Made by a program: the position numbers and the translations under genes. The notes beneath the pieces are model-generated. The model saw only the letters and a program-made list of their open reading frames with translations. It did no database searches and was not told the DNA's origin. Of a DNA stretch of 64,000 bases, positions 40,365 through 53,269 are shown in pieces. The stretch covers positions 1-64,000 of the forward strand of contig CANNZV010001191.1 of the NCBI GenBank assembly GCA_947561585.1, read 5' to 3'. The first letter of the stretch is position 1. Every line of letters starts with the position of its first letter. Source of the stretch: Caprella mutica (taxonomy: Eukaryota; Arthropoda; Malacostraca; Amphipoda; Caprellidae).

Positions 40365-42600
40365 CCTCTGTCAATCCACCTGTTTGGAAACTTCTCATAG
40401 AGTCACTGTCTGACAGTTACTGAACACTACATGAAGAAAAAATTTGAATGACAAAATTTATGACGATTACTTTTTTTATTGCTTACTTTTTCTTCTTCGT
40501 TGCTGCAGGTTATTTAAGTAATTTTTACCCAAAGGAAAAAAAATCATTGCATTTCTCTTCTAACTTATTTATTTTTTATTATAATTAACTTTTTATTGAG
40601 AGCTGACAGAGAATACATTGAAATTATTTATTAGTGTTGCATAATGCTCTTAATAATTTAGTATGCATGTGTAAACACAGCAGATAATATTAAAGTAAAA
40701 GTACAGGGTAAAACAATTAGATAAGTTATAATGCTAATAATTTTATATAGATTTTCAGTGTACTAATCAGCAGTGAAAGTTTAGTTATAGATATTCTTAA
40801 TCTAAACTATAGCTTTTGTATTGCGTTACGGCAGTAATTGAAAGTATCGACTAACAATAGAAATGAAAATAAAACACATTCAACCAATCGACAAGATAAA
40901 TATTTTCTTTTAACAATAGTATAAAATGGAAGAAAACATAATGGAGAATATCCAGTAAATGCTTTTCATACAGAGGGGAGTTGTGTGTATCCGCTACATT
41001 GCAAAAGACTATGAACTGGTGGCAGTGTATTGGTCAAGCTTTTTTCGCTTTTCATTTTGAGAGCGTTTGAATATGGCTATGAATCCCTATGATGTCTCCC
41101 TTTGATTAAGAACAGAGAGAAGGGTTTCATCTTCCCTTCACTAAAAAGAAGGGAACATGAAAGCAACCCTCTTGAAGCAATGGGCAAAAATGGCAAAGTA
41201 ATCATTGACTCTTGTAGCGCTTGCATTTATCGATGTCGATAGGTAGCGTATTGAATAAATTAAGGATATTCGTATAGAATAATGCCTTATCATGTTTATT
41301 TTGGTATAAATTATGTATATGGATTAATTTGATTAATATCGGAAAGTAGGTTTTAAACATACGTGCATGTGTATTTAATACAAAATAATGAGACTATTAT
41401 AATAAGATACTATAGTTCTTGTTTAGTTATTTCAATAATAACTTAATGATATAATAATCAATTGCGCATTGTCAAAGGAAATAAATAATTCCAAACTTTA
41501 ACAAGTTAAAGAGTATATTCAAACCGTAAGGTTCGAAACAATTGTGAAATGGTAATAAAATCCTATCCAACTGATTTTGTTTTTTCCGTTAAATTCAAAG
41601 TAAAACACCGACTTCCTCCTCTCTCTAATTTCCTAACCACATGTACCAACTGAGTGAAGGCGAGTAAGTTTCAGTGCGAATGTTTTCCACTCCCTGCCAA
41701 TACATCGGCTGGTTAAGATCCCAAGCCCAGTGATTTATGAACTTCATTTATAGATTTTCGATGAGTTATGGAAACTGTCCATCGTGAATCATGAGATATG
41801 AGTTTTAAATAAAAGGGGAATTATGTGATATCCCTCTGATAACTTGAGGGATGACAGGGCAAAGTAGACTATTGATGATGTTATGGAAATTTCACTGAAT
41901 TAAATCAATGATATTTGAATGGAGAAAGCACACAGAAAATAGGTTTTCTGAGTTTCCTAGGAAACGCTAGTTGTAGTTCACATCAAAAGTTGTTCACAGT
42001 ATAAACTAAAATATTTTAATAAATAGGCAATATCTTTACACAAGTCGAATTTTTTTCACCAATTCTATAAGAATTTTTGTATTCAAAAATTTTTACACAT
42101 AGTTAAGTATTTATATGATACTAGACATGCTATCAATAATTTATAGATATATACCAAATATTCATGAATTATTAAGATGCACAACTTCTATCTTTTCCAT
42201 ATCAGTTATATTTATATATTCGGATTGATAAGCTTCAATGTATTCTAATTCTCATTTGCAACTATTTTTTGCTCACTGCAGCAGAAGTGAAATGCATGGA
42301 ATTCCACCATGCAAAATATAAATAAATTTTCATGGACTTTCCCAAAGCATCCTAAGTCTTGATTTAAATATTTTAGAATCAATTAAAGTTATCTTAAATA
42401 AATGCAGATGTTATTTTTGTATTGCACACTGTTTCTGGAAAAGGATGCAAACAACTAGAGTGTTATTATAGGGGATATACTAATATATAGACAAACGAAT
42501 GGAAACTCATAACAATTTCTCCTCATGTTTGAACATATTGTAGACAAACAAAACTTGACATGTTTTAATGCTTTGTGGTTTATTTAAAATTTCTGTTTTT
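40365..42600. other. Long stretch without a supported gene
   Basis: AT-rich sequence. No open frame of note, no tandem array and no RNA gene recognised. Confidence 0.45.
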
Positions 42601-42639
42601 AAAGGCATTTAAAAATTGGTTGTAACATAATAAAAAGGG

Positions 42640-42790
42640 CTGAACTGTCGGACTAATAAAGAAGAAGTTATTTTTCACAGAGCAGGAGCTAGTGTGCCGA
42701 AAATTGTCCAAATGTTTGGAGTTCCAAGAGGAAACAGCCCACATTTAGACTCCATGGATGAGCTGCAATGTGTTTCAAAGTTTCTGTCCA
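42640..42790 (+). pseudogene. Possible transposase helix-turn-helix remnant
   Basis: The plus strand reads EVIFHRAGASVPKIVQMFGV after 42660, followed by PRGN; this resembles the N-terminal helix-turn-helix of Tc1/mariner-type transposases. It then runs into unrelated sequence, and no catalytic part is nearby. Confidence 0.35.
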
Positions 42791-43059
42791 ACCCCTGTAC
42801 AATATACAAATTTGTTTGTATCTATTTAATGAAACTTATATCCGAATAAATTATTAAGAAACCGAACTCCAATGGTATCATATATATAAAATAAGTGACC
42901 GATTGTGAAATATTAATGGTTTCAAAATATAATTCAGACAAAAGTGCATCTGATTGATGGAATAAAAGCTGCAAATAGTCTTGGTGTGATATGACTATAC
43001 TATGTGTTATGGTATATTTATGGTGATGTAATGTACATATACTATATAGGGTCAATTAT

Positions 43060-43235
43060 AATCGACACCCGTATATGGTTATCAATAGTTCGGTATGGTA
43101 TATTAATAGTCCAATTTGAGAAATTATGATACAATATGGGTAATCATGATTGGATATGGTTAATCATGGTCGGGTGTGGTTAATTATCATCGGAATGGTT
43201 AATCATGGCTCAGAATGATTAGTTATGACAAGGTA
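43060..43235. repeat. Degenerate short tandem repeat
   Basis: Recurring GGTTAATCATGGTCGG.ATG and similar words at a spacing of about 22 bp, strongly diverged. Confidence 0.5.
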
Positions 43236-43459
43236 TAACAATTAGTTATCGCTAAATCCCATCTTACGGAGAGTAATTTTAAAAGATACTAGTACAGTAC
43301 CTGTTATTGAATCTAAATTATTTTCTACTGCGAGTACGTATTATTGATACACAATACACATATACTGGTTAAACAAAAATCTCTCAAATGCCAAAATAGG
43401 AATTTTATTTTTAAATTGTAATTATTAGTGTGAATATTATTGTAGCCCGTAGTCATGAT

Positions 43460-43642
43460 TAGGGTTGTGACAATATGCGTTTAAAATCATAGATCTTAAG
43501 AATATCATAGATGAAACTAAATGAAATGGTTTCGAATACTATATACCGCTGGTTTAGAACGATTGAATAGTCTTTAATTCGATCCGTCTAATATATTTTC
43601 AGGATCTATTTTTTTAAACACATATTGTCACAACCCTATATA
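43460..43642. mobile_element. hAT-like miniature TIR element
   Basis: Inverted ends TAGGGTTGTGACAATATG (43460) and, on the minus strand, TAGGGTTGTGACAATATGTG (ending near 43638). Direct repeats GTCATGAT flank it at 43452-43459 and 43643-43650, extendable to TAGTCATGAT. An 8-bp duplication with TAGGG ends fits hAT. About 180 bp, no coding capacity. Confidence 0.75.
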
Positions 43643-44286
43643 GTCATGATACTGCCACAAATGATTTGTTTTTCCTTGTAATATGTATTTCTTAATAAAA
43701 GTGTGACACACGGACAGACGGGCGCAGCTATTATTAAAATCTATCTATACATGAGGTAGTATAGATTTAAATATTCCTTTAATGAACCCTATCAATAATT
43801 TTACCTTAATTAAGCACTGGAAGCATTTAGGAGCTACATAATTTGATATAAAATATTTTTTTCTCATTTACTTACCTTAAGTCAGTAACGACTCTCTAGT
43901 CTCTATAGATACGAAGCATAATGAACACAGCTAACTTCCCTATCCTTATTTTGCAAATTCCCCCCACATCAAAAGCATCAGAGTACTTTAATTCAAAGAT
44001 ATCTTCCTACGATAAGTTCTTGTGAAGGTAAATCCCTCAAATCTCCCATTGGTGCTAATTCTCAGTGCCTCTTTCACAACAGTCCTCCCTGGGGAAATCA
44101 GTCCGCACCATAATCTTCTCAAATTTCCATGATAGCATTCACTCGATGAAAAGAAGCACATCCGCAAAATGACTATTGTAGACCCAAGTGATAACTCAGA
44201 GTTAGAAAAGGACGCAGCTGCAATGGAAATATACTAATAAGAAATATCCACTCATAAATTATTCTATGGAAAATTATTTTAATATG

Positions 44287-44737
44287 TATATGTTCCGCAC
44301 CATTTTCTGATTTGCACAATCTCGAGAATGCGCTGTGCGTCTTTAACCCCCTTATGCCGAGAGTGCGGTAATAATTTCATTTTATTAATTATGACTAGCG
44401 GATACAACAAACTACATAACGGCCATTTATGTTGATAGTTTCGAAATAATAGTCATTTAATTCTTGTCATCTTTGTTGAGTTTTTCAAAATAATTTTCAT
44501 AAATTTAAATATAAGATAAATGAATAATATTTTGAAACCGCTAGTTTGTTGTACTACACACTTCATGATTGTTTAATGACGCTCCCCGATACACATACAT
44601 TAGGATTCATTTCATAATTAATAAATCGATTAACCGAAGTAAAAGACGCACACTCGGCATTCAAAGGGATAAAAACGGCAACGCATTTTCGAGATTGTGC
44701 AAATCGGCTAATAGCGTGCATGGAACATATATACTAC
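44287..44737. mobile_element. Fold-back element with GATTTGCACAATCTCGA arms
   Basis: The left arm (44287-44390: TATGTTCCGCACC, GATTTGCACAATCTCGAGAA, TGCGCTGTGCGTCTTTAA, TGCCGAGAGTGCG) is inverted at 44640-44737 (GATTTGCACAATCTCGAAAA on the minus strand). The loop contains the shared TTTGTTGTA..CCGCTAGT words twice, in opposite directions (44396 and 44541). A solitary arm relative is at about 49700-49770 (GATTTGCTCAATCTCGAGAA). Confidence 0.75.
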
Positions 44738-45394
44738 CTAATTACCGCAAAAAACTATATTCATTTCAAGTCCAATTGTGATACGACGGGACACTAGCAA
44801 TGGCAAACTAAGTCAATGCAAGTGCATTCAAAAATACGTGTAATCACAATAATGAAATCAGAACGTTTCATATAAAATGTTCTAATGCCATGAAAGTTAA
44901 ATGGTTAAATTCTCAAAAGATTTTATCTTATTCTCGAAATGAAAATAAATACAAGGTACTTTCTTAAATACTTTCTATCCAGAATTTTAATTAATATTTT
45001 CATACTAGAGTCAGTGACATTTTTCCTTCACATTCTCCCTCTACAAAGTTTTGTCTATGTATTTCTACCTAAACTATGTACTGCTACCTGCTGTCATGTC
45101 AGGACAAGTGTACCACAAAGTCATTTTCTGTGTAATGCATTCAAAGAATGGAATTATCTCTGGACCTGAAATACATTGGATATCAGGAGAAATTTTAATT
45201 GAATAAGATAAATTCAATTAATCAGAAGAGGCATTTCTTCCATTTCTCTTCGATGAAATGAATTAATTTCAGTAATTTTTCAGCTTTCATATTGTTTCAC
45301 GCTATCAGTGAAGTGTAGTTGTTGCCGTTAATCCTGTGCAGATGATTAATAGCGTTAGAGTTATATTGGTCATTTGAACCATATATTTAACACT

Positions 45395-46505
45395 AGTGTA
45401 TGTCAGTGCAGTCACTAGTGCTTGTGACCCATTTCGTCATATTCCTTTGGTATGTGACAGCATTCACGGAGTAGCTTTTCTGCATGCATGAGTCTTGTCA
45501 CAGACTGGTGGTAGGTGACTTTGTTACCAATCTGTCTGAGCCTCATTAAGTATTTATTTGCGTCGTGATTGTCAAATTAAAAATTTAACATCGAAAATAT
45601 TCTTTGAACCAACCTTATTCATATTTTATAACGGTTACTATTCATTGGTAAGATGCCCTATTAGTCCGACTCCTTATTAGTCCCACTCGACATTAGTCCA
45701 ACTCCCCATTTGTCCAACCACCTCATTTGTCCGACACCTCATAAGTTTAACATTTTTGCAGTTTATTTTTAATTTATCATCAAATATATACGTATACAGG
45801 TGGGCGTACTGAAAAATCTTCATCGCCATTGATAAGTATATGTATTTCTATCACAATTTAAAATAAATATATAGTCGTAACAGTTGGCTGGTGCGCATAT
45901 AGCAAATCTCTCATACTTTGAGAATATATTTTAGTATCTACACCATAGCTCATATATGTACTTGCCTTATACAATACACCCATATTATTATACCAAGTGC
46001 ACAAATATTCTAATGCAATTAAAACTTTCCTTACGAATTCCTCCAAACAAATATCCTCCAATTCGGCCAATGAATTGCATCTCAAAACTCGTATAAGCCT
46101 AAAAGTTCAAGAGGAATTTTTGTTTGGCTTCTTAGTGCAAAGAATGCAAATATTACAATAGTTTGCGCTGACTTCAGCTGATAGTTTTCTCTTAATCTTT
46201 GCAGGGCCAACTTTCGTCTGACAAAGAATTTCTTAAATGCAAATAAATACAATTCTATACATAAATAATCAGTGTTGATCAATGAATAATAATAAATTAG
46301 TTATTATTAAGGATTGAAAGTATCATTCGAAACCAAAGGGATGTTAAATACAAGGAACTGAAAAGAGTTGCCAGAGAGGTAAGTGGCTCCATGAACTAAT
46401 TCACAATGCTCATGGAGGCAGAAATGTTATTCCGTGAATTCAGTGACTTACCAAAGAATGTGACGAAAAGGGACACAAGAACCTGTAATCCGGAGAATTT
46501 ATTTA
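45395..46505. repeat. R1 inverted pair around an unrelated spacer
   Basis: A forward R1 segment (45395-45550: GTGACAGCATTCACGGAGTA, GCTTTTCTGCATGCATGAG) and an inverted one (46305-46500: TTAAATACAAGGAACTGAAA, GTGGCTCCATGAAC, GACGAAAAGGGACACAAG) flank about 750 bp. In the spacer, 45655-45750 carries about six copies of a 16-bp word, TATTAGTCCGACTCCT. The short open frames in the spacer have no recognisable features. Confidence 0.6.
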
Positions 46506-47522
46506 AAACTATTGATCGACCGGAGATTTGATCGTATGGAGAATTGATCGATCTGTAAAACTATAGTATATCTAATGGATTACAGTGTACAAAGGACTTG
46601 TATGTTTTAACTTTCATTTAGGAAAATGATGCCATAAAGTGGTAAATGTTAGTATGTAGAGCGGTCTAGTTGTTGGGTTCATTTTGGTCCATTTTTAGAT
46701 CTATGAATTTTACCCAAAGTGTGTTCTCCCACTTTAGATATACAGCCAGCCCTAGTAAACCACATTCCAATTTCTATTTTCAAAATTAGACTTCATAAAA
46801 TTAGGAGCAGCACCAATAAGCAGCACCCTATACAATAATGTTTTTGAAAATAGTCTCTTTAGAAATTGATCTTCTCTAGAACCAGAACAACTCTGCTCTA
46901 GAAGCAGGCAGAATAGTCAAGAAAAACACCAATACAGAAGGAACCATTTTCTACAGCAGGTGAGATCTTGTCAAGTAGATGAAAGCTAGGTACCCAATTC
47001 GGCATTCTATGATTCCGAAAGCCAAACTGGTACAAAAAGCTTTGCTATGTTGTGTGAATGAGACCCTCAAAATTTTCACTCAAATTACACCAGTGAATTA
47101 CAAAAATAATCAGAAGAAATAAGCAGCGGGTGAGAACTTAATTCATTTATCCTGAATTTATATATAGAACAAGATTTTCCCTAGTAGTTTATTAAATACT
47201 TTCCAATTCTTTTTCGTTTCATAACAGTGAATTCAACTTCCTCTCTTAATAATCCTCTGCAGAACTTTCCAAAAGATATTTAAGAGCCCTGGCACATTCT
47301 CCCTATGAATTATAAGTAATTTCACGAGAGTGCCATTTATGGTTCTTTCTAGCAGTAAATTATATCACGACAAACCCAAGAAGTCTTTAATCTCTAATAG
47401 CACTTAGGCATTTATTTCTTATTGGAAAATTAAAGTGCACTGAACTTATATGTACACTGCTACTAGAAGAACCTTCAAGTAACTTATTTGTAAGTATGAA
47501 ATACTTTTCGGATACCACCTTA

Positions 47523-47707
47523 AGGCTGCTTCACACATCACCGATATCCGTCCGTCACGTCACCGGTCCGTCTCCGTCACTCTCCTCTCAGTGATTCGGT
47601 GTCAGTGGAAAAATATATCGTTACATTAATTTCAACGGACCTATTCACACAGTACCAGTTCTCCTCAGTGATAAAAAAGCTGTTATCGGTGATGTGTGAA
47701 GCAGTCT
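47523..47707. mobile_element. PIF/Harbinger-like miniature TIR element
   Basis: Inverted ends AGGCTGCTTCACACATCACC and, on the minus strand, AGACTGCTTCACACATCACC, both continuing GAT. The 3-bp duplication TTA is at 47520-47522 and 47708-47710. 185 bp, non-coding. Same end style as element B (AGGC.. ends, TWA target). Confidence 0.82.
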
Positions 47708-48537
47708 TTATTCGGTAGAATGGTTAATTAGTGAATTCTGCTGGACTTCGATTTTGATTATTGTTGATACGGAACTTAATGTATATATTTTCAAACAAAA
47801 TTCTGTAGTATAATATATATTTGATTATTGATGCACTTTCGATATGTATTAGATAATTTCAGAGAAAAAATGATCTACGTGGAATGGAATGAATAGTTTC
47901 AGATAATTACGCTAAAAATTATTTAAATTTTTAAATAGTCGAATAATTTAGATACAATTAGATATCTAGTTTATTTATTTTCATTTTTGTTACCAGCAAG
48001 CTCTAACAGTGCAACGAATTCAATACAAACCGATATCGAATCGAGCATATTTCGAGTGTCCCAAAAAAAACTATATCCAAATTTTAAGGGCTGTAATTCA
48101 AAAACTATTGACCTTACAAATAATAGGAATATCACATTTTGCTTATCAACATTCATTCCATACATGTACAAAATTTTATATGAATATATCTAACCGCTTT
48201 CTTTCAGCAGTATTTGTAGTGACCGATACTAAAAACCTGTTTGCGCACTTTTGTTCAACTTCGAATTTTAGGATATTAAAACCATGTTGTTAATAACAGT
48301 TTATTAAAATGGTTTAGTAAAAAAACGTTATCATAACAATAAAAGGAGTTTATTAAAATGTCACTGAAAAAAAAATCAAACTGTTCTTCCTATTAATCGT
48401 TTCAGACGATCTGGTGGGCCAATCGTCACGATGGTGCAAGGCGATAATGCCTATATGGGCTTGAACTCGTTAATTATTTCGTACTATGCTCATATGCTTG
48501 TCCGTCTATGAGTTTACATTGTACTGTGAATTTTTAA

Positions 48538-48852
48538 TTTTTTTGTATTCTTTATCGTTCAATAAAGTATTTCAAAGTTTCAAATGCAGGGATATCCTTC
48601 GCTAGCGAGGGAGAAATTAGTCTCAAACGTACCAAGAAGTCCTCGCAGTTTATGTCTAGCATGGAGAGGAATATAAAAAGTCTCAAGTCCTCACTTCTTG
48701 AAGACAGGGATATAACACGTCTTGCCAGTCCCAGTCTTGAACGTGGAAGAATCCTACGAAGGATAGCAGATAGCAACGTTGATAAAATATTTTGTATGCA
48801 GTGGAAGCGCTTAATTCGCGATGATTACATACCATGTAATCTCACGAATTGA
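48538..48852 (+). CDS. Unassigned open frame or possible exon, Lys/Ser/Arg-rich
   Basis: The frame is open from 48538 to the stop at 48852. The best-looking part is AGISFASEGEISLKRTKKSS, then MERNIKSLKSSLLEDRDITR and LERGRILRRIADSNVDKIFC. A splice-acceptor-like CAAATGCAG lies at about 48583-48591, so it could be a terminal exon. Composition is more protein-like than that of neighbouring frames, but the minus strand is also open here (48552-48776). I do not recognise the family. It may equally be a transposon fragment. Confidence 0.3.
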   Translation, partial: FFCILYRSIKYFKVSNAGISFASEGEISLKRTKKSSQFMSSMERNIKSLKSSLLEDRDITRLASPSLERGRILRRIADSNVDKIFCMQWKRLIRDDYIPCNLTN

Positions 48853-50149
48853 GAATGTATAGGTACGAATTACGAATGTGTATGAATTAAGTAGAATATT
48901 TTGCAGCAGTTTTCCTGGTGAGCCTTCAAAGAAAATATTATGGAGATACAGAAAAAGAAATTTAATGGCAACTAAAAAAAATTAGTTTTAATGTAATCAA
49001 TTTTTAACTTTATATATATTTTCATTGATATGTCAATATAATTTTTTGCTAATATAATTCATTATGAAATGAATAATAGGTCTATATAGAGCAGAATCTT
49101 ATAAGTAACACTAACACGTTATAATCTGCGATGGAAGCTTAATTCTATGGCATGCTACAGCAACTCTTGCATAGTTGAGAAAGCAATTACATTATTCTAC
49201 ATTAGGTAGGTATATATCTTCTTACATTAAAACTATAGTTCTCATCTGACTGTATACGAAGAGAAGAAACATTTATTTTTAATCTAATTTGATAAGTAGA
49301 GAGTAACATGGTCTTTATTCGAATATAGTTTCCTATCGAAATATTTCATTGATGAATCCATTCAAATAATATATGAAACTATTTATTTCTATGTTCACAA
49401 TTACAAGTGAAGCTAAGATTTATGTGAACACACTATGGATATCAGCGGCTGAAAGTCTGAATTAAAAGGTTTTTCATACATAAGGATAGAATGAACAAAA
49501 AACGAATTAATTAAAATATAGTAGTAAATTTATTTATTTTCTGATAAGATGAGGACTCGAGGTGCGACACAGGTCATACCTACCTCTTGTCTTCCTGAAT
49601 TTAACTTTTGAAAATTGTAGATGCTCTTTAAAAAAAACTTTAGTAAAAAAATTGATAGATTTTGAAGTGTTCCTCAAGAATACAATTATTGTATACGATG
49701 TTGTATGTTCTGCGTCATTTGCTGATTTGCTCAATCTCGAGAATGCGTTGCACATTTTTAACCGTTTATTTATTATAAAATCGAATGCTAATATATGTTT
49801 ATCGGTATAATATAATATATATACCAATATATGTTTATCAAATTATGATGCCGAATCTAACTGACTGCAATTGCAAAAAATAGTTGTTATGTGTTCTGAC
49901 ACTATCATTTCATGACATTCAAATTTCCATATTGATTTATTATTCATAGTTTGTAGCTGGTATCTAAATCAGGAGCTGTCAAGGCTACTAAGTTAGAGAG
50001 AGATCACAAAAATCACAGTAGGTATAATTCATTTCATATGGAAGTAAAAACATTAAATTATATTATTTTCTGTAACAAATAAAAGACGATTAAAATCTTA
50101 ATTATTATATGAAAATTGATGTTTGATATAAAATTGATATTTTTAATAA

Positions 50150-50985
50150 AATCAGTTCACCGTTAATTTGTATCTCCTATTCGAAACCCTCAGAATGCAG
50201 CTTTCAAAGGAGTTTTTTGTTGTGACAAGTTATTTAAATACTAAAAGCTTTAAACAGGTTCAACCTCATTTTGAACATTACTTTCAGAAAAGATTTTCAC
50301 CAACTATAAGACCATATTGACTTATATTAATAAGTTCAAAACTGAAGAAACCACTTTATTTTGAACAAAAAGCGTTTTGGTCGCTGGAGAACTGAACGAA
50401 CACATGGAAACATTAATCTTATTCATGAACAATTTATCGAGAATCCAAAAATATCAATCAGAAAGAATAAATTTGACATCACTAAAGTCACATTTCACCG
50501 AATTGTTAAACACGATTTAAAATATAATCTTTTTAAGATGCATGGAATACTCGAACTCTTAGAACTGATTTACCGCACAGTCTAAATCTTTCAAGATGGT
50601 TTCTGCAAAAAAATCCTCGTTTTAGAGAAGACATCGTGATTGGTGATGAGGAAGTATCTCCATGAATGTAATTGTCAATAAATAAAACGTTAATTGAATG
50701 AAAAACAGCATTTTTAATTTTTTCTATTACCATATGGAAATTATACCTATTCTGAAATCTGTTTATGTTTTTCGTTCTCGCGCAAGCCCTTTTTATTTAT
50801 ATTTCTTCAATTCGCTGCAGCATGTTCAATTTTAGCCGTAAGCTTAACAGATTTTCGTTTAATATGCAAAAAAACTATATGAATAAAACTGTGTTTTTAG
50901 AAGATTTCTAACTTCAATAGTTTGTCAAATAAAATTATTTGAAAATGGGTTTCCTTTTTTTTACGCCACCCTGTATAGGAAGTAA
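50150..50985 (+). pseudogene. Decayed DDE-type transposon, copy 1
   Basis: Plus-strand translation gives KSFKQVQPHFEHYF near 50250 and RFGRWRTERTHGNINLIHEQ then ENPKISIRKNKFDITKVTFH at 50376-50500. The latter matches the 'GRPRT.RT.ENI..V...ENP..SIR......S..TVHRIL' linker of insect transposases. It is followed not by catalytic blocks but by a 3' non-coding part ending GAAAATGGGTTTCCTTTTTT and CGCCACCCTGTA at about 50985. It is an internal-deletion derivative with stops. Confidence 0.6.
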
Positions 50986-51136
50986 AATTTCCGTAAATTG
51001 CGTTAATTTGCATCTTCGAGTGGTATTTTTTTAATAACTGAAAATTAAGTAGAAAACCAATTAAGCTTAAGAAATTATTACTGATACCATCAAATTTGAA
51101 TTTCATTTTAGTCCGATTTACTATTTTCTACTATCC

Positions 51137-51835
51137 AGGGTGGAGAACAAAATTTCAGTCCGTTCTTTCTGAGTGATTTTTTTTTATTTTATTATTCTCA
51201 ATGACCTGTTTGTCATGTGTTCGTTCTGTTTTTCTGCGACCTGATCGCTTTTTGTTCAAATTTAAAGTGGTTTCATCAGTTTTGAACTTATTAACATTTG
51301 TCCGTAAGGTCATTTTAGTCAGTGAATATTTTTCGGAAAGTGTTGTTCAAAATGATGTTGAACCTGTTTAAAGCTTTCTGTGTTCAAATAACTTTTCACC
51401 ACAAAAACTCATTTTCCTTTGATAGCTGCACTTTGAGGATTCCTAATAAGAGGTACAGCAAATTGATGTTATTAATTTATCATATCAATTTATTTCAAAT
51501 ACCAATTAACAAATGTTAATTAATTTATGATTTGTCTCTTTTTTCGTTACAAAAAATTGTAGGATACAATTTTTACCTCTACTACCAGACTAGAATAAAT
51601 TCTACCTATGTGAAGTTGGTTTTCGTATTTTTCTTTCTAGCGCAAGCCATTTTTATTTACCTTTTTTTATTCGCTGTAGGATGTATATTTTTAGTCGTAA
51701 CTTGAATAGATTTTAGATTTTAAAAAAGTAAATGAATGAAACTGTGTTCTGAGAAAACCTCTACCTCTAGCAGTTTGTGAAATAAAATGAAGTGAAAATG
51801 GGTTTCCTTTTTGTTGCGCCACCCTGTTCATAAAA
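51137..51835. pseudogene. Rearranged copy 2 of the same transposon
   Basis: 51137-51440 is the inverted 5' part: on the minus strand it reads the same transposase N-terminus (SFKQVQHHFEQHF, RSGRRKTERTHDKQ), starting from a CCAGGGTGG terminus. 51620-51835 is a direct copy of the 3' part of copy 1 (GCGCAAGCC.TTTTTATTT, GAAAATGGGTTTCCTTTTTG, GCGCCACCCTGT). The two parts are now in opposite orientation, pointing to an internal inversion. Confidence 0.55.
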
Positions 51836-51839
51836 TTCA

Positions 51840-53260
51840 TTATTATTTTGATGAATCATTCATTGTTTTATATAAATCTTTTAAAAAATTGAACACTTCC
51901 ATCGCACTTTAATAGATATAGAATATGAAGATTTATTTTTTGGTTAGTTGAGTAAAAATAGTGAAATTATGTATTCTTATAGAATTTTCAACCAAATAGG
52001 AAATTTTTTAAATATTTAGATGAATTTCACATGAAAGAATAAATTATTAACATCAGTACAATTTAGTTCAGTGCACTAGGACAATTGCACTAAAACTTCC
52101 ACAAACTCAATTCCATTTCTAATAGATTTTTTTTTTATCAATAAATTAGAATCTTAGAATTTAATGGTAATAAATATTTTACCATTATTCGACAAAAGTG
52201 TAGAACAGCTGCACTCCACCAAAGAGTAATTATAAATAACAGCTGCACGTAAACCAAATTTAAGTAATTATAAGTATTATAAAGTAAAAGCCTTTAATTT
52301 ATATAAAGCACAATATCAAACGATTGGACGAAAATTCACAGGGAATACTGATATAAAATTTAAGTATTTAGTTTATATAACATTATAACATTCACAAAAA
52401 TGAATAAATCTTTATGAAAATTAAACTGAATCTATGTGATTGAGATCAAACGGCATGATATACTGACTAAAATACAAAATACGGAAAAGTATTCCTAGAG
52501 TAGAGGTTTATGAATAACGAAAATCAAATAAAGTAATTATAAATCACTCCTGATTACTGTCGAATCACACAAACAGTTATTGTCGAATTAGCTGACGCTA
52601 CAATGCAGATTATTGTTTTGCATGCGTATACCAAAGTAATTGTACTACAATAAGATACACTACTCTCGACAATTTCTATTTTAAAAGTGTGTTGTGGCGC
52701 CATCTGGTTTCGAAAGCGGGAAATAGAATTGAAATATTGTTAGGACAATCGAGGTATGTTGTGTGCGTGACGTCATAACAGCAACACTCTAAAATCATAT
52801 CTATTAATTGGTATAATATAATAAATAGATATATATTTGATAAATTATTTAAGCTACTAAACCCCTAATTTCCTCTTTAAATTTGTTCCTTTGCTTACTT
52901 CACTTCACAAATCACTCAATTATCACTAGAGGGAAGTCTCCATTTATCGACCACTTAAGAGGTTTCATTCAAAACTATTATTATAGTTTAACTCTCCTCT
53001 CTATTAATGCATCCACGAGAGAACCATTTAAAAGATAATATTCAAATCTTTTAAACCATATTAAGTATTATGTTATTCGTGAATCGTTTAGTATAAATTA
53101 ATCTACATTGAATCAAATATTTTTTCTGAAAAACTCCAATTATCGACATGTTGAAACCAAATATCGTCATACATGTTATTACCCATTTTTCGTCATGTGT
53201 CGATACATCATGGGTAAGCTCACCATCATAATAATCATCCACAGAATAAAATTTTCATTA
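51840..53260. other. Non-coding stretch
   Basis: AT-rich sequence without a supported gene or repeat array. Confidence 0.4.
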
Positions 53261-53269
53261 AACAGCTGG

